Shown: in pieces, positions 54,676 to 63,699 of the stretch | Numbering within the stretch: position 1 is the stretch's first letter | Layout of the letters: every line of letters begins with the position of its first letter | DNA from: Sphingomonas piscis | GTDB lineage: Bacteria; Pseudomonadota; Alphaproteobacteria; Sphingomonadales; Sphingomonadaceae | Length of the DNA stretch: 64,000 nucleotides | Direction: 5' to 3' | Assembly: GCF_011300455.1 (NCBI RefSeq) | Contig: NZ_CP049869.1 | Span: forward strand, 2,259,501-2,323,500 | The notes under the pieces: generated by a model | Database searches by the model: none | What the model saw: only the letters and a program-made list of their open reading frames with translations | Told to the model about the DNA's origin: nothing | Translations under genes and position numbers: made by a program

Positions 54676-54746
54676 ACCGCCGCAGCTGTGGATAAGTTCG
54701 GCCGCTCTGCTTGAGGCTGCGGGCGGCGGGTTGCTAAGCTTCTCCG

Positions 54747-57016
54747 ATGCAGCCCGACGATCTTCCCTCGACCACCATCGATACGCCATTCGATGCGGCG
54801 CTGAGCGAGCGCTACCTCGTCTATGCGCTGTCGACGATTACGGCCCGGTCGCTTCCTGACGTCCGCGATGGTCTGAAGCCGGTTCATCGCCGGCTGTTGT
54901 GGGCGATGCGGCTGCTTCGGCTCGATCCGACCGGTGCCTACAAGAAAAGCGCCCGTGTCGTCGGCGATGTTATCGGCAAATACCACCCTCACGGCGACGC
55001 ATCGGTCTACGACGCGATGGTCCGCCTCGCCCAGAGTTTCGCGCTCCGCTACCCTTTGGTCGACGGTCAGGGCAATTTCGGCAACATCGACGGCGATAAT
55101 GCCGCTGCCTACCGCTACACCGAGGCGCGGCTGACGGCGATTGCCACCCAGTTGATGAGCGGCCTCGACGAAGGCACCGTCGATTTCCGCGCAACCTACA
55201 ATGGCGAGGAAGAGGAGCCGGAGGTTTTCCCCGGCCTGTTCCCGAACCTGCTCGCCAACGGTGCAAGCGGCATCGCCGTCGGCATGGCGACCAGCATCCC
55301 GCCGCATAACGTCGGCGAACTGATCGACGCAGCGACCCACCTCATCGACAATCCCAAGGCCGACGACCGCGACCTGATGGACTTTGTCGCGGGACCCGAC
55401 TTTCCCACCGGCGGCGTGCTGGTCGACAGCCGCGAAAGCATTGCCCAGGCTTATGCAACGGGCCGAGGCTCCTTCCGCATCCGCGCCCGCTTTTCGACCG
55501 GGCAGGACGAGAGCGGCGAATGGGAGTCGACCGGAATTGAAAAGCTGGGCGGCGGCACTTGGCAGCTCGTCGTCTCCGAAGTCCCCTACGGCGTTCCCAA
55601 GGCCAAGCTGATCGAGCAAATCGCCGAGCTGATCGCCAACAAGAAGCTGCCGATCCTCGAGGATATCCGCGACGAGAGCGACGAGAAGGTCCGCATCGTT
55701 CTCGTGCCGCGAAGCCGCAACGTCGATGTCGACCTGCTCAAGGAAAGCCTGTTCCGGCTGACCGACTTGGAGATCCGCTTCCCGCTCAACCTCAACGTCC
55801 TCGACGCCACGCGCACGCCCGGCGTGATGAGCCTGAAGCAGGCGCTGACCGCCTGGCTCGCCTTCCAGATCGACGTGATGGTGCGCCGGGCGGGCGTGCG
55901 CATTGGCAAGATCGATGACCGGTTGGAGCTGCTCGACGGTTTCCTCGTCGCCTTCCTCAACCTCGACCGCGTCATCGAGATCATCCGCACCGAGGATGAA
56001 CCTAAGGCGGTGATGATCGCCGAGTTCAACCTGACCGACCGGCAGGCAGAGGCCATCCTCAACATGCGGCTGCGCAGCTTGCGCCGGTTGGAGGAGATGG
56101 AGATCGGCCGGGAGCGAGCCGCCCTCGCCAAGGAAAAGGAGGAGCTGGAGAAGCTGCTCGCCGAGCCGGGCCGGCAACGCCGCAAGCTCAAGAAGGATCT
56201 TTCGGCGGTTCGCGAGAAGTTTGGCGACGACCGTCGCACCCGCGTCGAGGAGGCTGCGGGGACACGCGAGATCGACTGGTCGGCGATGATCGAAAAGGAG
56301 CCGATCACCGTCATCCTCTCACAGCGCGGCTGGATACGGGCAATGAGGGGGCATGTCGCGCTCGAGGAGATGAAGGATTTGAAGTGGCGCGAGGGGACGG
56401 ACCCTTCATCCACTTCCACGCTCAGACCACCGACAAGCTGGCGCTTTTTGCCTCCAATGGCCGCAGCTACACGCTGGCCGGCGACAAGCTGCCGGGCGGT
56501 CGCGGGTTCGGCGAGCCGGTCAGGCTGCAAATCGACCTCGATGCAGAAGTCGACATCGTCACGCTGATGATCGTACGTCCGGAGACACGGTTGCTGATTG
56601 CCTCCTCCGACGGCCGAGGCTTCGTCGCGAGTGGCGAGGGCACGATCGCCGAGACCCGCAAGGGCAAGCAGCTCGTCAACCTCCGTACTGGGGCAAAGGT
56701 CGCGCTGGTGAAGCGCATCCCTGAAGGCGCGGATGCCGTTGCCGTCGTCGGTGAGAACCGCAAGATGGTTGTGTTCCCACTGTCCGAACTGCCTGAGCTG
56801 ACCCGTGGGCAGGGCGTGACCTTGCAGCGCTATCGGGATGGCGGCTTGTCGGATGCAGTCGCGTTCAAGCTCTCGGATGGGCTTAGCTGGGTACTTGGCG
56901 GGGAAAGCGGCCGCATCAGGACGGAGTCGGATTTGACGCCATGGCGGGCCGCGCGCGGGGCCGCGGGCCGCATGCCGCCGCTGGGTTTCCCACGCTCGAA
57001 CCGCTTCGATTCCTAA
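54747..57016 (+). CDS. parC: DNA topoisomerase IV subunit A, apparent frameshift
   Basis: ATG 54747; whole gene encodes about 756 residues if one base is restored. N-terminus [35 protein letters not shown] and [30 protein letters not shown] are the winged-helix/tower region. The catalytic Tyr lies in [11 protein letters not shown] near 126. The frame breaks at the G4 run 56393-56396 (KWREG, then [23 protein letters not shown] in the next frame). The C-terminal beta-pinwheel follows in the new frame. It relaxes and decatenates DNA with ParE. Essential, so a missing G in the consensus is the likely cause. Confidence 0.93.
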
Positions 57017-57107
57017 CGGCGCAGTAACCTTGATCTTTTAATTCGGACTGAATTTTCCGACTTTTGGATACTCCGCATTAACTCCTTGCGGCCCATAGCC
57101 GCTGCCT

Positions 57108-58853
57108 ATGCAGGCTGCAGCACAGCTGTCGTCGGGATCGCCGAAGTCCCGTCGTACAACGGAAAAAGGCGGCAATCCGTATGCTTTGGCGGAGGATGTC
57201 GCTTTGCTTGCAGCGCTGCCCATCGCGGCGGCAATCATCGAACAATCCGACACCGAGGGCTTCGTTGCCACCGCCAGCAATCAGCGGTTCAGCGATCTCG
57301 TCACCCGCACCAGCGCTGCCGCGTTCGCATGGGACAAAGGGTGCCGGGTTCCGTCCGAGGGTCCGTTCACACTCCTGCTTTATGAATTCTTCTCGGGTAT
57401 CAATCCGACCGGCGAGCTCGACTTCATCGATGGCGACGGCGTCTCGGCCCATTATTTCCGCGTTAAACTAGCGCCGCTCCCACGGATGGCGAGCGGCAAG
57501 CTTCGCTGCCTTCTGAGCGTCGTCGATCGGACAGTCGAGGTACAGGCGGAGAGGGCGCTTCGAGCCGAGATGCTTCGGGACAGCCTGACAGGGCTGCCGA
57601 ACCGGCTTTCCTTCACGGAGTCTATCGAAAGCCTTGAAGGCGTGCATGATGACGAGATCGAGCATGCGGTGCTCGTCGTCGATATGCTGCGCTTCAGCCG
57701 GATCAACGAATCCATGGGCACGCTTGCCGGCGATGAGCTTCTGATCACCTTCGCGCGCCGGCTGATCCTGACGCTTCGGGCAGGCGACATCCTCGCGCGC
57801 ACCGGCGGCAATGAGTTCGGTGTGCTGGTTTCCCTTCGCCGTGGCGTGGAGGATGCGCTTAAGGCGGCCGAGCGGATCCAGGAGGTCATGACGACCCCGT
57901 TCAAGATTTCGGACCTCGAGATCCGGGTCGATTGCGCGGTGGGCGTGGCGCTGATGCAGCCAGGCCAAGACCCCGAGGAATTATTCCGCTCAGCCCAGTT
58001 TGCAGTCAAGCAGGCCAAGCAGGCTGGCAAGCCGCAGGTCTATGAGCCCAGAGAAGCCAGCGCCGCCCGCCGACGATTCTCCATCGAAACCGAGCTTCGC
58101 CGCGCACTCGACAAGGATCAGCTCAGGCTCTTCTACCAGCCGCTTATCGATCTTAAGACAGGCAAGGTCTCGGGGTTTGAAGCTCTCGCTCGGTGGACCC
58201 ATGAGGATCGCGGCGAGATCAGCCCCAACGAATTCATCCCCGTTGCCGAAGAGTCCGGCCTGATCCTCCAGCTCGGCCGCTGGGCGATGCACAAAGCATC
58301 ACAGACACTCGCCGATTGGGACAGCAAGATCGGGCAGCAGCTGCCGCTTTACGTCGGCGTCAACCTATCCGCGATCCAGGTCGCTCGCGACGACATCGCC
58401 GGCATGGTTTCGAGCGCATTGAAGTCCAGCGGCATCAGCGGAGACCGGCTCACGCTGGAGCTGACCGAAAGCTCCATTGTCCAGGATCCTGGGCGGGCCA
58501 CCCGGGTATTCGATGCGTTGAAGGCGCTCGACGCGACAGTCGCGATGGACGATTTCGGAACCGGATATTCCAGTCTCGCCTATCTCCAGCGCCTGCCCAT
58601 CGATGTCCTGAAGATCGACAGAAGCTTCGTGTCGGGAATGATGGTCGATCCGGACAGCGTCGCCATTGTTCGCGCGGTGCTCAGCCTTGCTGATGCGCTC
58701 GGCATGTCGACCACGGCCGAGGGCATCGAGACCGTTGAGCTTGCAACCACGCTGGCCGCGCTCGGATGCTCCAGCGGGCAGGGCTATTACTTCGCCAAGC
58801 CGCTCGAAGCCGAAGCGGCGCTTGAATATTGGGCGTCAAGAAATCGCGGTTGA
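57108..58853 (+). CDS. Degenerate GGDEF plus EAL protein (likely phosphodiesterase)
   Basis: 581 residues from ATG 57108. A PAS-like N-terminal domain (residues about 25-140), GGDEF-type domain (about 155-310) whose active-site signature is GGNEF near 233-237, and an EAL domain (about 335-570) with intact EALARW near 358, DDFGTGYSS and AEGIET. The Asn for Asp change, plus an altered DMLRFSRINES substrate region, should abolish cyclase activity, so it probably only degrades c-di-GMP. No membrane segment. Confidence 0.92.
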   Translation: MQAAAQLSSGSPKSRRTTEKGGNPYALAEDVALLAALPIAAAIIEQSDTEGFVATASNQRFSDLVTRTSAAAFAWDKGCRVPSEGPFTLLLYEFFSGINPTGELDFIDGDGVSAHYFRVKLAPLPRMASGKLRCLLSVVDRTVEVQAERALRAEMLRDSLTGLPNRLSFTESIESLEGVHDDEIEHAVLVVDMLRFSRINESMGTLAGDELLITFARRLILTLRAGDILARTGGNEFGVLVSLRRGVEDALKAAERIQEVMTTPFKISDLEIRVDCAVGVALMQPGQDPEELFRSAQFAVKQAKQAGKPQVYEPREASAARRRFSIETELRRALDKDQLRLFYQPLIDLKTGKVSGFEALARWTHEDRGEISPNEFIPVAEESGLILQLGRWAMHKASQTLADWDSKIGQQLPLYVGVNLSAIQVARDDIAGMVSSALKSSGISGDRLTLELTESSIVQDPGRATRVFDALKALDATVAMDDFGTGYSSLAYLQRLPIDVLKIDRSFVSGMMVDPDSVAIVRAVLSLADALGMSTTAEGIETVELATTLAALGCSSGQGYYFAKPLEAEAALEYWASRNRG

Positions 58854-58915
58854 TGGGCCGGAACGATCGGGCGTGAGGCGCATTCCCTCGCACTCACCGA
58901 CCGGAACCGACCCCC

Positions 58916-59482
58916 ATGATCCAACAATTACAGCCCACCGACTTCCGTAATCCGTCCGTTCTCCTGACGGGACCGGTCGACTATGAAATGTACAACAGCT
59001 TCCGCGAAGGGCTGAAGGGCTGTTCGGGCGAGCAGTTGGTGATTGTGGAGCTGTCGACTTTGGGCGGCGATCCCGAGGTTGCCCGGATGATGGGCGAGGA
59101 CATCCGCTACCATAGCGAGTTGGAGCCAGAGCGGCGCTTCGTCTTCGTCGGCAAGGCCGCGATCTACTCCGCCGGAACGACCTTCATGAGCTTCTTCGCC
59201 CGCGAGAACCGCTACCTGACCCGCGGCACCCGGCTGATGATCCACGAGAGGCGGCTGACCCGCACGCTCAACATCGATGGCCCGCTGACGACCTGCATCC
59301 CGGACCTGGAGGCAGTGCTGCACGAAGTGCGGGCGTCGATCGACATCCAGCTCGAAGGGTTTGCGAACCTGGCTCGCGGATCGAGCCTGTCGACCGACGA
59401 GATTGCGCGGCGCGCCGCATCGAACTGGTATGTCGAGGCGCAGGAAGCGAAGCAGCTCGGCCTTATCGAGGAGGTGCTGTGA
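58916..59482 (+). CDS. ClpP-like peptidase with altered catalytic triad
   Basis: 188 residues from ATG 58916. ClpP/crotonase fold: VELSTLGGDPEVARMM (GG loop near 50), catalytic Ser85 in IYSAGTTFM and His110 in LMIHERR, with the same 25-residue spacing as Ser97-His122 of E. coli ClpP. Where E. coli has Asp171 the aligned residue here is Asn170, and the region between is about 11 residues longer. It may be weakly active or a variant ClpP subunit. No Clp ATPase gene is nearby. Convergent with the Anbu peptidase gene; their ends overlap by 20 bp. Confidence 0.85.
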   Translation: MIQQLQPTDFRNPSVLLTGPVDYEMYNSFREGLKGCSGEQLVIVELSTLGGDPEVARMMGEDIRYHSELEPERRFVFVGKAAIYSAGTTFMSFFARENRYLTRGTRLMIHERRLTRTLNIDGPLTTCIPDLEAVLHEVRASIDIQLEGFANLARGSSLSTDEIARRAASNWYVEAQEAKQLGLIEEVL

Positions 59483-60221
59483 AGCTGAGTTCCGGATTGA
59501 GAATCGATTTGGTTGCCTCGTAAAGCAGGGTCGACCAGCGCCGCGACACTTCGTTGAAATAGGCGTCGTCATGCTCGATCCGGCGGATCAGCGGGCGAGA
59601 TGCGGGTGCGCTTGGCAATACCAGCATGTCAAGCGGTCTGCCGATCGCAACGTTGGAGCGCATTGAGCTGTCGAACGACAGAAACGCGATCTTGACTGCT
59701 TCTTCGATCGGGGTGCCAGTCCGAATGGCGCGGTCGAGAATGGGACGACCGTACTTCGTCTCGCCAATCTGCATAAACGGCACGTCGGCGGTGCATTCGA
59801 TGAAATTGCCCGCCTCGTAGATCTGGAACAAGGCAGGCGGAGCATCGCCGATACGCCCTCCGAGCAGCAAAGTGGCGCTCGAGGAGATCTTCAGCGCCTG
59901 CAGCGCCTCGCCGATCGTACGATTCGCCATTTGCAACGCTTCGCCGACCATTTGCGCAGCGCGAAACATGCTGGTCGCTTGCGACAAGGTTCGGATCAAG
60001 GCGCTGTCGTCGGTCGCGGGTATGCCCTCGCGGAGCATGCTGACGACCGTTTGGGTAACCGACAGGTTGCCGGATGTGGCGAGATAGAGCTGCTGCTCCG
60101 GCTCATCGGCAAGGATGTGCAGCTTGCGGTAGCTGCTGATGTTGTCGACGCCTGCATTCGTGCGGGTGTCAGCGATCATGATCAGCCCGGCGTCGAGCAG
60201 CATGCCAAGGCAGTAGGTCAT
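59463..60221 (-). CDS. anbu: Anbu proteasome-type peptidase
   Basis: 252 residues from ATG 60221, overlapping the transglutaminase stop by four bases. Starts MTYCLGMLLDAGLIMIADTRTNAGVDNIS; after Met removal the new N-terminal Thr is the expected nucleophile, followed by the conserved Asp and Arg of the proteasome fold. Later GGRIGDAPPALFQIYEAGNFIE and YGRPILDR match the ancestral beta-subunit (Anbu) family. Known Anbu proteins assemble into open helical rings. Last gene of the four-gene Anbu operon. Confidence 0.92.
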   Translation of the reverse strand: MTYCLGMLLDAGLIMIADTRTNAGVDNISSYRKLHILADEPEQQLYLATSGNLSVTQTVVSMLREGIPATDDSALIRTLSQATSMFRAAQMVGEALQMANRTIGEALQALKISSSATLLLGGRIGDAPPALFQIYEAGNFIECTADVPFMQIGETKYGRPILDRAIRTGTPIEEAVKIAFLSFDSSMRSNVAIGRPLDMLVLPSAPASRPLIRRIEHDDAYFNEVSRRWSTLLYEATKSILNPELSFTAPPR

Positions 60222-61060
60222 TGCTGGGCCTGGCTTTGGTACTGGCCGGGCGTCGTGCCTTTGCGAACCTCAACCGCGACGTCGAGAGTTTCGGCCCCCC
60301 CACCGAAGCGCCGCCCGGCGACCGGCGACGCATCTGCATAATCCAGGCCGCAGGCGACCCGGACGTAGGCATCGTCGGTACAGATGGCATTGGTAGGATC
60401 GAACGCGGTCCAGCCGAGCCCATCGATCCAGGCTTCGGCCCAAGCATGGGCGGCCTGCTGGGCCTGAGTGCCGTCGCGGCGGAACAGGTGGCCCGAGATG
60501 TACCGCGCAGGGATGCCGCGAAGGCGCGCGGCTACGACGAACAAATGCGTGAAGTCCTGGCACACACCGTGCCGCTGCATGAATGCCTCCCCGACCGGCG
60601 TGGTGGCGTTCGTAACGCCCGTATCGAACCGCATCAACCGATGGATTTCGCCGTTTAGCCGATGCAGCAGGTCAAGCCGCGTATCCTCTTCCCGGATAAG
60701 GCTGTCGGCGAATCTGCGAATGTCCTCGGTCGGGCTCGTCAGCATGGTGGATCGCAGGAACACAGGTGGAGGCAGGTCGACACCGAGGCCTTGGATAAGG
60801 CCCGCGCGGTCTTCCGTGAGGACGCGTGCCGTGACCGTGACGGAGAGTCTGGAGATCGGCTGGTCGACGTAGATCGTGTGGGTGCCGTTGCCGTAGCCGT
60901 CACGGCCCTCCCGCACCCGGGCGTCGCAATCGACATCCACCCGGCAGTCGAGCACGGATTGGCCATTGAACGTCGACGGTGTCACGCGGAGAAGCTGAAT
61001 AAGCCGCCGGACAGGCTGCTCGTAATTGTAAGTGGTCGTATGTTCGACAAGCAGGCGCAT
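60218..61060 (-). CDS. Transglutaminase-like protein of the Anbu operon
   Basis: 280 residues from ATG 61060, which shares a base with the alpha-E stop. N-terminal bacterial transglutaminase-like domain (LLVEHTTTYNYEQPVRRLIQLLRVTP), then the catalytic core with Cys in HGVCQDFTHLF near 165, His in QAAHAWAEAW near 210 and Asp in FDPTNAICTDDAYV. The triad is intact. Predicted to form or break amide bonds on peptides; exact reaction unknown. Confidence 0.92.
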   Translation of the reverse strand: MRLLVEHTTTYNYEQPVRRLIQLLRVTPSTFNGQSVLDCRVDVDCDARVREGRDGYGNGTHTIYVDQPISRLSVTVTARVLTEDRAGLIQGLGVDLPPPVFLRSTMLTSPTEDIRRFADSLIREEDTRLDLLHRLNGEIHRLMRFDTGVTNATTPVGEAFMQRHGVCQDFTHLFVVAARLRGIPARYISGHLFRRDGTQAQQAAHAWAEAWIDGLGWTAFDPTNAICTDDAYVRVACGLDYADASPVAGRRFGGGAETLDVAVEVRKGTTPGQYQSQAQQ

Positions 61061-61989
61061 CAGGCGAACCGGAACTGACGAGCGATGGCTTGGTCCAGCG
61101 CGGCCGTGTCCGCAATGAAACGCTGCAGATATTCATGCATGCCATAGTCGATGACTTGGGCGACATCGTTGTTCTCGAGACGGTCCAGGCGCCGCCGCGC
61201 GAGGCGATCGGCTTCGCCTTGCCGCCCCGACTGCGCACCGATCTGCCCAAGCAGCGCCACCGCCTCACTGGAGGCCGCAGTGAGCGATCTGGGCAGTGCG
61301 GAGCGGAAGATCAGCAAGTCAGCGACCAGCGCGGATTTCAATTCCTGCTTGTAGATCTGGCGATAGGCGCCTTGCCCCGACACCACCTGGAGCAGCGTCG
61401 TCCATTGGTCGCGGTCCAAACGGCCGCCCACTTCTTGGCCTTCCGGCAGCAGAAGGTAATATTTGACGTCGAGCAGGCGTGCGGTGTTGTCGCCCCGCTC
61501 GATCATTGAGCCCAGTCGCAGGAACCAGTAAGCCTCGCTTCGCAACATGCGAGCAAGGGCGCCTTCGAAGCCGCGGGCTTCTGCTTTAACCTGTTCGATG
61601 AGGTTCAGGGTTGCCTGAATGCCGCCGACGGATGCACGTCCGCGTAGCAGGCCCCAGGCCCGGTTCAGCGCTTCCCATACCTCCTGGGTCAGCAAGTTTC
61701 GCGACGCACGTGCATTTTCCCGGGACAGGTCAAGGCAGGAAAAGACACTTCCCGGGTTGGTGGGGTCGAGCAGAAGGAAGCGCCGAGCGGCTGCCGGATT
61801 GGTCCTCTCGTCGGCCGCATCGATGAGTTGCCCACCGACCACGGCAAGTGCGCTCTGCCACGCTTGCTCGTCGTTGCCGGCAAGCGAGCCGAGCCGAATT
61901 GTCGCCTCGATCAGGCGGGTAGTGAACTCAGCCCGCTCCATCGCGCGGCCGATCCAGTAAAGGTTGGACGCTGTCCGCGACAGCATCAT
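61060..61989 (-). CDS. Alpha-E domain protein of the Anbu operon
   Basis: 309 residues from ATG 61989, overlapping the ATP-grasp stop by four bases. All-helical alpha-E (DUF403) protein: MMLSRTASNLYWIGRAMERAEFTTRLIEATIR at the start, then MIERGDNTARLLDVKYYLLLPE in the middle. It has no catalytic motif I can identify and is thought to act as a partner of the ATP-grasp enzyme. Confidence 0.92.
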   Translation of the reverse strand: MMLSRTASNLYWIGRAMERAEFTTRLIEATIRLGSLAGNDEQAWQSALAVVGGQLIDAADERTNPAAARRFLLLDPTNPGSVFSCLDLSRENARASRNLLTQEVWEALNRAWGLLRGRASVGGIQATLNLIEQVKAEARGFEGALARMLRSEAYWFLRLGSMIERGDNTARLLDVKYYLLLPEGQEVGGRLDRDQWTTLLQVVSGQGAYRQIYKQELKSALVADLLIFRSALPRSLTAASSEAVALLGQIGAQSGRQGEADRLARRRLDRLENNDVAQVIDYGMHEYLQRFIADTAALDQAIARQFRFA

Positions 61990-63419
61990 GGCGAGGGATC
62001 CTCGGCCAGGACGAAGCTATCCTTGGTACCGCCACCCTGACTGGAATTCACCACCAGAGAGCCTTCGCGCAGTGCAACGCGAGTAAGGCCGCCCGGTACG
62101 ATGGTCACTCCGCCGGCCCCGGTCAGAACGAAGGGACGGAAATCGACGTGTCGCGGAGCGATGCCCTGATCGGTGATCGTCGGAACGGTCGACAGGGCCA
62201 GCGTCGGCTGGGCGATGTAGCGCTCCGGCTGTGCCTTCAGTGCGGCTCGAAACTGCTCGATCTCGCCCTTGGAGGCGGTCGGACCGACGAGCATGCCGTA
62301 GCCGCCGGAGCCATCGACAAGCTTTACGACTAGCTGATCAAGGTGGTCGAGGGTGTATTGCAAGCCGTCCGGCTCGCGGCAGCGATAGGTCTCCACATTC
62401 GGCAAGCGTGCGTCCTCGCCGGTGTAGTAGCGTACGATCTCGGGCATGTAGCTATAGATGGCTTTGTCGTCTCCGATGCCGGTGCCGGGCGCGTTCACCA
62501 GCGTCACGTTGCCGGCGAGGTAGGCTGACATGAGCCCCGGAACGCCGAGCATGGAGTCGGGGCGGAACACGAGCGGGTCGAGGAATGCGTCGTCGATACG
62601 GCGGTAGATGACATCAACCCGCACGCGCCCCTCGGTCGTCCGCATCCAGACGATGTCGTCGTCCACCTCCAGATCTTGCCCTTCGACGAGCTCGATCCCC
62701 ATGTGGGAAGCGAGGAAGCTGTGCTCGTAGAAGGCCGAGTTGTAGTGGCCGGGGGTCAGTAGAACCGCCATCGGATTGCGGGTGCCCTGCGGCGCAACCG
62801 AGTAGAGGGTCTGACGGAGAAGCTCGGGATATTGGTCGACGGGGCGCACCGGAAGAAGATCAAACAATTCCGGGCAAAGGCGCATCATGGCTTCCCGGTT
62901 CTCGAGCATGTAGCTGACGCCCGAAGGCGTTCGTGCATTGTCCTCCAGCACCCAGAACTGGTCTGGTCCAGTTCGGACCAGATCGATGCCGCAGATATGG
63001 GCGTAAATGCCATGCGGCGGCTCGGCACCGGCCACGGGTATGCAGAACTGGCTGTTCGTCAGCACGATCTCTTCGGGGATCACCTTGTCGGCTAGGATCC
63101 GGCGCTCGCCGTAAATATCCGCAATGAAGGCGTTGATGGCACGAACCCGCTGCTCCAGCCCTTGGGAGAGCTTTGCCCACTCGTTGGCTGAGAACACGCG
63201 GGGGACAATATCGAAAGGAATGATCCGCTCGGCCGCTTCCTCGTCTCCATAGACGTTGAAGGTGATGCCCAGGCTGCGGAAGGCGGCTTCGGCTGCAAGC
63301 TGGCGCCGATCAAGTTCCGACTTGGGGGTCTGGTCAAGCCACGATTGCAGTGCCTTGAACTCGGGGCGGGACAGATGCACCGATCCGCTGCCGCGTAGTT
63401 CGTCGTAGCTCGGAGTCAA
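61986..63419 (-). CDS. Circularly permuted ATP-grasp protein of the Anbu operon
   Basis: 477 residues from TTG 63419; the ribosome site is weak, so the start is uncertain. Family pattern: FNVYGDEEAAERIIPFDIVPRVFSANEWAKLSQGL, GIDLVRTGPDQFWVLEDNARTPSGVSYMLENREAMMRL, and VKLVDGSGGYGMLVGPTASK (glycine-rich ATP loop). Circularly permuted type 2 ATP-grasp enzymes probably form peptide-like amide bonds; the substrate is unknown. First gene of the Anbu operon. Confidence 0.92.
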   Translation of the reverse strand: MTPSYDELRGSGSVHLSRPEFKALQSWLDQTPKSELDRRQLAAEAAFRSLGITFNVYGDEEAAERIIPFDIVPRVFSANEWAKLSQGLEQRVRAINAFIADIYGERRILADKVIPEEIVLTNSQFCIPVAGAEPPHGIYAHICGIDLVRTGPDQFWVLEDNARTPSGVSYMLENREAMMRLCPELFDLLPVRPVDQYPELLRQTLYSVAPQGTRNPMAVLLTPGHYNSAFYEHSFLASHMGIELVEGQDLEVDDDIVWMRTTEGRVRVDVIYRRIDDAFLDPLVFRPDSMLGVPGLMSAYLAGNVTLVNAPGTGIGDDKAIYSYMPEIVRYYTGEDARLPNVETYRCREPDGLQYTLDHLDQLVVKLVDGSGGYGMLVGPTASKGEIEQFRAALKAQPERYIAQPTLALSTVPTITDQGIAPRHVDFRPFVLTGAGGVTIVPGGLTRVALREGSLVVNSSQGGGTKDSFVLAEDPSP

Positions 63420-63533
63420 TTTAGGGACGGATCATCTCCACCGTTTCGCTTGCCGCAGAACACAACGCCTCAAGCGCGAGTGCAAGGGCAACAAAGGTGA
63501 AAAATTTGCGTGGGCGATCGTCAGGTGAAAAGA

Positions 63534-63564
63534 GGGCCCGCCGGAGTGGGGTTCCGGCGGGCCC
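63534..63564 (-). terminator. Rho-independent terminator after HlyD gene
   Basis: GGGCCCGCCGGA (63534-63545) pairs perfectly with TCCGGCGGGCCC (63553-63564) around a 7-nt loop. Reading on the minus strand it is followed by TCTTTTC. It separates the HlyD transcript from the Anbu operon promoter region (63420-63533). Nothing else is seen in 63420-63699. Confidence 0.85.
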
Positions 63565-63699
63565 GATGGAACGTGCGATCGAAAGAGGCTCGTCGCTTAT
63601 TGTCAGCGCAAGTGGGGTTTGCGCGAACAGGTTTCGTGTAGCCGGCGACGCTTGACCGGAAGTTGCGATTACCTCCGATACGGCCCGAAACCCGGCAGA

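Noticed and set aside
54585-56177. 530-codon open frame opposite parC
   Set aside because: Shadow of the conserved topoisomerase frame.
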